From Actinopolymorpha alba DSM 45243 (GTDB taxonomy: Bacteria; Actinomycetota; Actinomycetes; Propionibacteriales; Actinopolymorphaceae): a DNA stretch of 53,995 nt. The translations under genes were made by a program, and so were the position numbers. Positions 48,476 through 53,995 of this stretch are shown here, in pieces. Each line of letters starts with the position of its first letter. The first letter of the stretch is position 1. The DNA lies in contig NZ_KB892776.1 in assembly GCF_000373925.1 (NCBI RefSeq), positions 1-53,995 of the forward strand. The letters run 5' to 3'. Below the pieces are notes generated by a model that saw only the letters and a program-made list of their open reading frames with translations, did no database searches and was not told where the DNA came from.

Positions 48476-49495
48476 ATGACCGCCACCCCGCCGCGCGCGA
48501 CGATCTCGCGGGAGTTCCTCGATGCCGCCAGAACGCATTACGGGCTGACGCCGGACTCCGCTCCGCGCGAACTCGGCGAGTCGTTCAATCTCAACGTCCT
48601 TGTACGGAACGGCAAGCGCGACCTCGTGGTCCGGGTGTATCGGCAATGGATGACGGTCGCCCGGCTGGAAGCGGTGCAACACATCCGGCGTTTCCTGCAT
48701 GAACGTGGCTTGCCGTTCGCGCGGACCTGCCCCACCGTCGACGGCCGTCCGTGGTGCGAAGCCGCTGGACACCTTGTCGAGGCGGAGGAGTTCGTGGGCT
48801 CCGACACCTATATGGACACCGCGGAACACATCCGGATCGGACTTGCCCTCCTCGGGCGGATCCACAGCGAGCTACGAAGGGCGCCGGCAAGCCCAGCCGC
48901 CGCCACGCCGCCACACGCCAACCATGTCGAGGCGATGCACCTGGTTGGTGCCGTCGCCGCAGGTCTTGCGGTAGTACGGCAACGGACGTTGGCAGGTGCG
49001 GAGACGAGGTACGCCGCTCAGGCGGAGGCGCTGGCGAGGCGCCTGGAGGAGGTCGAGAGCCCCTTCGCAAAGCTTCTGCCGCGTCAACTCGTCCACGGCG
49101 ACTACTGGGACGACAATGTGCGGTTTTCCGGCGACCGCGTTGTGTTGGTGACAGACCTTGATTTCATGGGCTGGCGTCCCCGTATTGACGATCTTGCGTT
49201 GACTCTCTTCTATACCAACGAACGCCTCGGCCGCCAGGACACGTCACCGAGCCGATTCGCCCAACTCCGCACGCTCGTCGACGGTTACGACGCCTCTCTG
49301 GACGTGCCGTTGTCAATCACCGAACGCCAGGCACTTCCGTACGCCATCGCGCGTACCCCTCTCTGCTTCATCGCCCAACTCGCCGATGATGCTGGGGTAC
49401 CAGACCAGGCGGATCGGCTGCACCAGCGCGGGCCGGCATTCGAGTGGGCGCTCGACATGATCAGTACGCCGGAGTGGCGGACGGCATTCCTGTGA
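48476..49495 (+). CDS. APH/homoserine-kinase-II-like phosphotransferase
   Basis: The 339-residue protein has the N-lobe FNLNVLVRNGKRDLVVRVYR, the catalytic loop RQLVHGDYWDDNVRF (HGDxxxxN) and the metal Asp in VLVTDLDFMGWRP. It belongs to the broad APH/choline-kinase fold; the substrate is unknown. It is the third separate kinase-fold gene in the window besides the double-domain protein. A hairpin terminator follows at 49521. Confidence 0.87.
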   Translation: MTATPPRATISREFLDAARTHYGLTPDSAPRELGESFNLNVLVRNGKRDLVVRVYRQWMTVARLEAVQHIRRFLHERGLPFARTCPTVDGRPWCEAAGHLVEAEEFVGSDTYMDTAEHIRIGLALLGRIHSELRRAPASPAAATPPHANHVEAMHLVGAVAAGLAVVRQRTLAGAETRYAAQAEALARRLEEVESPFAKLLPRQLVHGDYWDDNVRFSGDRVVLVTDLDFMGWRPRIDDLALTLFYTNERLGRQDTSPSRFAQLRTLVDGYDASLDVPLSITERQALPYAIARTPLCFIAQLADDAGVPDQADRLHQRGPAFEWALDMISTPEWRTAFL

Positions 49496-49520
49496 GGTAA
49501 AGCCAGCACGCCGTACGAAA

Positions 49521-49554
49521 CGGATGTGGGGGCGCGCTCCGGCCCCCACATCCG
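49521..49554. terminator. Bidirectional terminator, 13-bp arms
   Basis: CGGATGTGGGGGC pairs exactly with GCCCCCACATCCG around GCGCTCCG. It lies between the convergent kinase and MFS genes. Confidence 0.85.
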
Positions 49555-49563
49555 TGACGCTGC

Positions 49564-50991
49564 TCAGGCCGCGAGCGACTCCCTCTTCCGCTGGCCGCCC
49601 TCACCAGTGACGGGCTTCGGTCGGCGCATGAGGACGAGGGTGAGGACGCCGCCGAGGGCGGCGACCACGCCCGCTCCGACGAACGCGGCCTGGAAGCCCT
49701 CGGTGAGCCGCGGGATGTTCCCGAGTTCGGCGGCTCCCCGCGAGGTTGCGATCGCCGTCATGACGGCGAGTCCCAGCGCCGAACCCACCTGGTAGGTGGT
49801 GTTGACGATGCCGGACGCCAGCCCGCTCTCCTCCGGACGCGCACCGCCAATGGCCGACATCATCGCCGGGATGTAGGCCAGTGACATTCCAACCGCGGCG
49901 ACCAGTGACGCCGGGAGTACGTCGGTGGCGAAGGAGCCGTCCGCGCGTACGAGGGACAGGCTCAGGACACCGGCGGCCAGCACGAGGAGTCCGAGGACGA
50001 TGAGCGGCTTTGCCCCGAACCGGCCCAGCAGTCGAGCCGTGATGCCAATCATGAAGATCATGATCGCGATGGTCATCGGCACCAGGGCGGCGCCGCTGGC
50101 GAAGGCGCCGTAGCCGAGCACCTGCTGCAGGTAGAGGTTCAGGATGTACCACATCGGGATCCAGGCCGCGCCCAGCAGAGCCATCGCGATGTTGCCGGTC
50201 GCGAGCCCCGGCGTCTTCCAGATACCGAGCGGCATCAGAGGTTCACGGACCGCACGCTGGATGAGCAGGAACCCCACCAGGAGTGCCAGCGCCAGACCCG
50301 CCTGCCAGACCGTCGTACCCCAACCCTGTTCGGGTGCGCGGGCGATGGCGTAGACGGCCAGGGCGATGCCCGCGGTGACCGCGATCGCGCCCAGAATGTC
50401 GACGGAGCCCCGCCTTCCCTGGGTCGCAGGCAACAGACGCGGCACCGCGACGAGCGTGGCCAGTCCGATCGGGATGTAGACGATGAACACCCAGGGCCAG
50501 CTGAGGTACTCCGTGATCACGCCGCCCAGGAAAACACCGGCGGTCCCGCCGGCTGGTGCGGCCGCACCGTACAACGCCATCGCCTTGCCCAGCTCACGGG
50601 GATTCTGCCCGAAGAGCATCATGAGCAGGGTCATCGAGGCGGGTGCGATCAACGCACCGCCGACGCCCTGGATCCCGCGGCCGAGAATCTCGACCCACGC
50701 GTTCCCGGCCGCCGCGGCCACCACCGAGCCGGCGATCAGGATGACCCAGCCGGCGGTGAAGACCCGCCGTGCTCCGAGCAGGTCAGACAAGCGACCGCCA
50801 AGCAGCAGCAGGCCGCCGAACGCGATGACGTACGCGTTGAACACCCACTGCAGGCTGCCTTGCGAAAAGCCGAGGTCACGCTGCATGTCTGGCAGCGCGA
50901 CACCAATGATGGAGGTGTCCATGATGACCATGAACTGCGCGGCGGCGAGCACTATCAGGGCCCACCACCGGCGTGGATCAGCGGCGTTCAT
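49564..50991 (-). CDS. MFS exporter, DHA2 family (14 membrane segments)
   Basis: The 475-residue protein has the DHA2/EmrB-QacA features: QFMVIMDTSIIGVALPDMQR in TM1, WVFNAYVIAFGGLLLLGGRL, the motif A-like GRLSDLLGARRVF, the GRGIQGVGGALIAPAS motif and about 14 hydrophobic segments. It should export drugs or other lipophilic compounds using the proton gradient. It has a long upstream region with repeats and copper-box-like palindromes (51046-51234) but no adjacent TetR or MarR gene. Confidence 0.93.
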   Translation of the reverse strand: MNAADPRRWWALIVLAAAQFMVIMDTSIIGVALPDMQRDLGFSQGSLQWVFNAYVIAFGGLLLLGGRLSDLLGARRVFTAGWVILIAGSVVAAAAGNAWVEILGRGIQGVGGALIAPASMTLLMMLFGQNPRELGKAMALYGAAAPAGGTAGVFLGGVITEYLSWPWVFIVYIPIGLATLVAVPRLLPATQGRRGSVDILGAIAVTAGIALAVYAIARAPEQGWGTTVWQAGLALALLVGFLLIQRAVREPLMPLGIWKTPGLATGNIAMALLGAAWIPMWYILNLYLQQVLGYGAFASGAALVPMTIAIMIFMIGITARLLGRFGAKPLIVLGLLVLAAGVLSLSLVRADGSFATDVLPASLVAAVGMSLAYIPAMMSAIGGARPEESGLASGIVNTTYQVGSALGLAVMTAIATSRGAAELGNIPRLTEGFQAAFVGAGVVAALGGVLTLVLMRRPKPVTGEGGQRKRESLAA

Positions 50992-51045
50992 GCCGTCCTC
51001 CTACTTCCTCGCACTCTCGTCGGTGGAGAATGCGATCGAGGGTTG

Positions 51046-51075
51046 GGTGAGATGTCGAACGGTGAGATGTCGAAA
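51046..51075. repeat. 15-bp tandem repeat upstream of the MFS exporter
   Basis: GGTGAGATGTCGAAC (51046-51060) is followed by GGTGAGATGTCGAAA (51061-51075), 14 of 15 identical. It lies about 55-85 bp before the exporter start and could be paired operator half-sites. Confidence 0.8.
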
Positions 51076-51091
51076 TCGAACCGACCCCACA

Positions 51092-51121
51092 GGTGGGCGT
51101 GCAGGCCAATGCACGCCCACC
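51092..51121. repeat. Hairpin with 12-bp perfect arms
   Basis: GGTGGGCGTGCA (51092-51103) pairs exactly with 51110-51121 around GGCCAA. On the minus strand it could act as an attenuator in the exporter leader. Confidence 0.7.
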
Positions 51122-51179
51122 GTTTGCGTTGTGGAGCCTGTCCGGCAGCTTTCGTGTATGGAGTCCCTTGATCCACGTA

Positions 51180-51234
51180 ATACCAGGTAGGGGTATGAGC
51201 GAGTCCAGACCATAACATACCCCTAGGGGGTTAT
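51180..51234. promoter_or_regulatory. Two copper-box-like (CsoR-type) palindromes
   Basis: ATACC-N7-GGTAT (51180-51196) and ATACCCCTAGGGGGTTAT (51217-51234, core CCCCTAGGGG) resemble the ATACCC/GGGTAT-like operators of CsoR-family repressors. No csoR gene is present in the window; the nearest metal-related gene is the HMA protein at 52570. Confidence 0.45.
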
Positions 51235-51339
51235 AGATGGAGGTCTGTCGGCAGACGCCCGCCAGCTCACCGACCAGAGGTGAGGGCGTACGTCGCTAGC
51301 GTCCTGTGGACGCCGCTAGGGGAGGGAGTACGCCACGGA

Positions 51340-52317
51340 TCAGTCGAGCCAGCCGAGTTTCGCCGCGCGTACGCCGGCCTGGAAGCGGCTCTCCGCCCCC
51401 AGCATCGCGGTGAGTTCGCCGACCAGCCGGGTCACGGTCCGCGTCGACACACCCAGGCTGCGGGCGATCGCGTCGTCCTTCGCTCCGGTGGCCAACGCAC
51501 GAAGCACGGCCCGCTGCTGCTCGGTTCGTAACGCGCCATCGGCCGACCGGGGTACGTCGCGAAGCTCCGACGCCGTCATCCAGCAGTAGTCGAAGATCGC
51601 CGCCAGCGACCTGGCGAGGCTCTGGCCGTGGATCAGCACGGCACCGGCCTGTAGATCGTCGGGATCGGCCTGGACGATCGCGATCTGCCGGTCGTACACG
51701 AGCATGCGAGTGGGGATGACCGGCGCCACCCGGACCTCGCCGCCGTCCTCCGCGCGGGCCCGGAGGTACTCCCGGAGCAACGGGTCGGACATCATGGTCT
51801 GCGCGTGCAACGTGCGTACCCGCACGCCCCTGGTGATGACCCGCTTGTTTCGTGCGGTGCCAATTTCCAGGGACTCTCGGGTCCAATTGGCCACCGGATG
51901 CATCGCCAGAGTCTCGTGCCTGGCCAGGTCCGCCAGTTCGTCGATGCGCTGCTGGAGCATGGGGCGGGAGTCACCGTGGTCGAAGTACTCGACCCGCACG
52001 TCGCTGTGCCCCTGGCGGGCGATGCTCAGGTAGTCGCGCGCGAGGGATGCCGCTCGTACCTGCTGCTCCACCAGGTGGTCAACCACCCGATGGGTCTCGC
52101 GCAGGCTCCGCGCCAGCGCGGCTCCCGCATCGACCGTGGTCTGCGTCGAGGGGTTCAGCAGCCCGAGCCGAAGCAGTTGATCGCGTGCTTCGTTCGCCTC
52201 GGTCGCGGTCACCTGGAGGCCGGCGGCCGCCTCGTCGAGCGACTCCCCGCGCTCGTGCATCCGCGCGTAGAGCCGCCGCGCCAGCTGATCGTCCCCCCTC
52301 TGAGCTGGGTTGATCAC
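51340..52317 (-). CDS. LuxR-type transcriptional regulator with TrmB-like N-terminus
   Basis: The 325-residue protein starts GTG-INPAQRGDDQLARRL. It has an N-terminal winged-helix-like segment (about 8-55, ESLDEAAAGLQVTATEANEA), a middle sensor part of the kind found in PLD-like/TrmB regulators (about 75-245, with YFDHGDSRPMLQQRIDELAD, MLVYDRQIAIVQADP) and a C-terminal LuxR helix-turn-helix (about 258-320, LRALATGAKDDAIARSLGVS, TRTVTRLVGELTAMLG). Such proteins often sit next to secondary-metabolite or small-peptide genes. No target is evident. AGGAAGG lies 12 nt before the GTG, and a 10-bp tandem array lies further upstream. Confidence 0.87.
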   Translation of the reverse strand: MINPAQRGDDQLARRLYARMHERGESLDEAAAGLQVTATEANEARDQLLRLGLLNPSTQTTVDAGAALARSLRETHRVVDHLVEQQVRAASLARDYLSIARQGHSDVRVEYFDHGDSRPMLQQRIDELADLARHETLAMHPVANWTRESLEIGTARNKRVITRGVRVRTLHAQTMMSDPLLREYLRARAEDGGEVRVAPVIPTRMLVYDRQIAIVQADPDDLQAGAVLIHGQSLARSLAAIFDYCWMTASELRDVPRSADGALRTEQQRAVLRALATGAKDDAIARSLGVSTRTVTRLVGELTAMLGAESRFQAGVRAAKLGWLD

Positions 52318-52350
52318 CGGACTACCGTGCCTTCCTCCCTCGACGACCGC

Positions 52351-52389
52351 TCGCTACCCCTCGCTACCCCTCGCTACCCCTCGCTACCC
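52351..52389. repeat. 10-bp tandem array (3.9 copies) upstream of the LuxR-type gene
   Basis: TCGCTACCCC is repeated at 52351, 52361 and 52371, with a nine-base fourth copy from 52381. On the LuxR strand this is GGGGTAGCGA every 10 bp, close to one helical turn, 34-72 bp before the start. Confidence 0.9.
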
Positions 52390-52569
52390 ACAACGATCGC
52401 ATGCCTCGATCCGCGCCCCGGCTCCAGGCGCCGCCTGGGGTGTCTGATTCCCGCCATTGCGTGCATCGGAAGGTTCGCGCACGGCCATATCCACTCCGGC
52501 CTGGGGCAGGCTTTCCACGACGGCGGAGTCGACGCCAGACCCACCGTCACGAAGCCAGTTAGGAGCGTC

Positions 52570-52803
52570 ATGATCACGGTTGCCTACAGCCTTGTCACCT
52601 ACCACGTCACCGACCTGTCCCCCGCGACCTGCGACCACTGCCTGACCGCCATCAGGACCGAACTCATTCAGGTGCCCGGCATCGTCGGCGTGGAGGTCGA
52701 GCCCGCCACCGGGAAGGTCAGCATCCTCACCGACGGTCCGGTGAGCGAGGACCTCGTCCGTACGGCGATCGACGCCGCGGGCTGCTCGGTCACCGACATC
52801 TGA
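52570..52803 (+). CDS. HMA-domain metal-binding protein (CopZ-like)
   Basis: The 77-residue protein starts MITVAYSLVTYHVTDLSPAT. The heavy-metal-associated fold shows the CxxC metal site in SPATCDHCLTAIRTEL (Cys 21 and 24), VPGIVGVEVEPATGKVSIL and ending AIDAAGCSVTDI. The spacing is that of copper chaperones and ATPase N-terminal domains, though the usual MxCxxC Met is replaced. AGGAG lies 4-5 nt before the ATG. No copper ATPase gene is adjacent. Confidence 0.9.
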   Translation: MITVAYSLVTYHVTDLSPATCDHCLTAIRTELIQVPGIVGVEVEPATGKVSILTDGPVSEDLVRTAIDAAGCSVTDI

Positions 52804-53024
52804 ATCCCGAGCAGGCGGTGGCTCGGGGCTGTGGTGAGTCCGGACGGTGTCCGTTCGATGACCGCGCCGGGTCCTAGTCCGGTCACGGCGTGGGACTCCA
52901 CACTCGGAATACGAAAAGTGCCCCCGCCGCCGGACGAACGCGGCGGCGCTACCCGGACCCAGACATGGGCCGCGTACGTACCCGACACCGGCGTACCCGA
53001 CGCAGCAGAAAGGACTCCGACGCG

Positions 53025-53168
53025 ATGACTGACCGCACACCCGGCAACGGATCCACGTCAGGCGACTGCGATCCAGACACCAACATCATCCCGAACGGCA
53101 AGGTCGTCTCCGAGCCGTTGCGCAACCCCGCCGACCGCCAGCGCGGCTGGCTCAATCGGATGTCATAA
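53025..53168 (+). CDS. Small 47-residue protein of unknown function
   Basis: The frame opens MTDRTPGNGSTSGDCDPDTN and ends DRQRGWLNRMS. AAAGGA lies about 11 nt upstream. It lies after the HMA gene and before a strong terminator at 53255, so it may be the last gene of that transcript. It is hydrophilic with one Cys; no family is recognised and it may not be real. Confidence 0.4.
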   Translation: MTDRTPGNGSTSGDCDPDTNIIPNGKVVSEPLRNPADRQRGWLNRMS

Positions 53169-53183
53169 CGCCGTACGCGGAAA

Positions 53184-53207
53184 GGCGTAGAGGCGTAGAG
53201 GCGTAGA
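53184..53207. repeat. 8-bp tandem repeat (3 copies)
   Basis: GGCGTAGA is repeated three times in direct succession, downstream of the small protein. Confidence 0.85.
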
Positions 53208-53254
53208 GGCGCCGCACGGTATCCCAGCACCGTTCCCCGGTCGATCTCTCCTCC

Positions 53255-53287
53255 GTGGGGCCTCGCTCACCCCCGGCGAGGCCCCAC
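53255..53287. terminator. Terminator hairpin, 11-bp arms
   Basis: GTGGGGCCTCG (53255-53265) pairs with CGAGGCCCCAC (53277-53287), with an 11-nt loop. It probably ends the HMA/small-protein transcript. Confidence 0.75.
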
Positions 53288-53378
53288 ACCAACGTCGCGG
53301 TCACGCCGGCGACACAGTACTCCACACTCTCGGATCGCAACGTTCCTTGTAAATAAGGGCCTTAGCGGTCTCCTCAGG

Positions 53379-53407
53379 TTGCGAGCATGATCGTGATCGA
53401 TTAGACT
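53379..53407 (+). promoter_or_regulatory. Leaderless promoter of the DUF222/HNH gene
   Basis: TTGCGA (53379-53384), a 17-nt spacer and TAGACT (53402-53407) end 7 nt before ATG 53415. The following CGAACGTATGAGCG over the start codon matches 12 of 14 positions of the LexA box. Confidence 0.7.
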
Positions 53408-53414
53408 CGAACGT

Positions 53415-53995
53415 ATGAGCGACGGCGATGGTGAGCGGATCTCACCACTCCCGCCCGGGTTTGCTGAGATGCTTCCCGGGCCGGAGTTGGTGGTGGCGTT
53501 CGCGGGCGTCGATCGGTCGGCGTGTAATGGGTTCGAGCTTGGGGTCCTGCTTCAGGCCGCGCGGAAGATCGCCTGTTGGGGCGAGTCTTTGAGTCTTGCT
53601 GTGACTGCTGTGTTGGCGCACTGCCTGCCCTGCTTCAAGGATGGTGAGGCGGAGCGGTCGTCTGTGCCGGAGCCGCGTGCGGCTGAGCTAATGGCGCCGA
53701 TGTTGGGGTGGACCAACTACCGCAGTGATCAGTTCATGCTGATCGCGCTCGCCCTGTCTGACTTGCCGAACACCCGTGGCGCGTTGGAACGCGGCGAGCT
53801 TGAGTTCTCCGAGGTTAGGACGATCGTCGACCGGCTCACCCTCCTACCCCCAGCTGACCGCACAGCAGTGGATGAGGCGATCTTCCCCGAGGTGCTGAAA
53901 CTGCGGGGCGGGCTGCTACGGCTCTACATCGAAGCCGAAATCATCAAGATCAACCCCGACGCAGCCAAAGAACGCCACAAGAAGGCCCGCGAAGA
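53415..53995 (+). CDS. DUF222 domain protein, probable HNH endonuclease (cut by window edge)
   Basis: The 193 visible residues start MSDGDGERISPLPPGFAEML and have the DUF222 region: ELGVLLQAARKIACWGESLS, then ALSDLPNTRGALERGELEFS and EVRTIVDRLTLLPP. In this family a C-terminal HNH nuclease domain follows, which would lie beyond 53995. These genes are multicopy in actinomycetes and their role is unknown; mobile-DNA or nuclease functions are proposed. The ATG is set by the leaderless promoter. Confidence 0.9.
   Translation, partial: MSDGDGERISPLPPGFAEMLPGPELVVAFAGVDRSACNGFELGVLLQAARKIACWGESLSLAVTAVLAHCLPCFKDGEAERSSVPEPRAAELMAPMLGWTNYRSDQFMLIALALSDLPNTRGALERGELEFSEVRTIVDRLTLLPPADRTAVDEAIFPEVLKLRGGLLRLYIEAEIIKINPDAAKERHKKARE

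Larger units (their letters stand above)
50992..51339. other. 348-bp region upstream of the MFS exporter
   Basis: No gene is convincing here. It contains a 15-bp tandem repeat, a 12-bp-arm hairpin and two copper-box-like palindromes, listed separately. Confidence 0.6.

Noticed and set aside
52351-52389. Tandem 10-bp repeats as a possible CRISPR array
   Set aside because: Units are 10 bp with no spacers and no cas genes are present. The arrays at 34717, 51046 and 53184 are likewise simple tandem repeats.

Overview
The window is high-GC actinomycete chromosome. The evidence is the pervasive GC-rich third codon positions, GTG starts, several leaderless promoters (a TANNNT box 6-7 nt before the start codon), and families typical of actinobacteria: DUF222/HNH endonuclease, TIGR02569-type kinase, class F sortase, Pr6Pr membrane protein, SAV2177-type methyltransferase, F420-dependent LLM oxidoreductase and AAC(2')-I. 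I would guess Propionibacteriales (Actinopolymorpha/Kribbella/Nocardioides-like), but no rRNA or other decisive marker is present. I see no tRNA, rRNA or CRISPR array.

Left edge (1-1.1 kb): the end of an IS21-type element with its multiple terminal repeats, next to a decayed IS5-type transposase broken by a 20-bp tandem duplication. 1.2-5.5 kb: a protein fusing two kinase-fold domains, then an ArsR-type regulator coupled to an ABC exporter. 5.5-9.6 kb: a minus-strand run of secreted protein, class F sortase, lipoprotein, chloramphenicol-phosphotransferase-like kinase and methyltransferase. 9.8-16.7 kb: two alpha/beta hydrolases, a 1236-residue fused heterodimer-type ABC exporter, and DinB with a LexA box over its start. 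17-20.6 kb: a small secreted repeat protein, a NarL-type two-component pair, and a tautomerase-like/YHS fusion.

20.6-31.3 kb is a glycan-use locus: a six-hairpin glycosidase diverging from a LacI regulator across two near-perfect operators, then a 1185-residue multidomain GH10 xylanase, a lipoprotein sugar-binding protein and two permeases. No ATPase is encoded here, which suggests a shared MsiK-like subunit. 31.3-32.7 kb is a scar: a large inverted repeat, a 5'-truncated frameshifted osmC and a 5'-truncated frameshifted pucR-type gene joined head to head.

32.7-36.5 kb: a metallo-hydrolase/TetR pair with a clear promoter and operator, GNAT, membrane protein, Nudix and a YjbR-HhH fusion. 36.5-37.5 kb is about 1 kb without a gene, packed with perfect inverted repeats, including a 68-bp zero-loop palindrome inside a candidate MITE-like unit. 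37.6-42.3 kb: LacI regulator, FAD oxidoreductase, F420-type oxidoreductase and secreted hydrolase. 42.4-49.5 kb: cytochrome P450, SAM methyltransferase, MerR, AAC(2')-I, Pr6Pr, two aminoglycoside-phosphotransferase-fold kinases and GrpB. 49.5-54 kb: a DHA2-family MFS exporter, copper-box-like palindromes, a LuxR-type regulator preceded by a 10-bp tandem array, a small HMA metal-binding protein, and a DUF222/HNH gene cut by the window end.

The strongest leads are the double-kinase fusion, the sortase with its candidate substrate, the palindromic repeat families, the deletion-fused pseudogenes, and several regulator/operator pairs readable directly from sequence. No single locus is clearly a new defence or mobile system.
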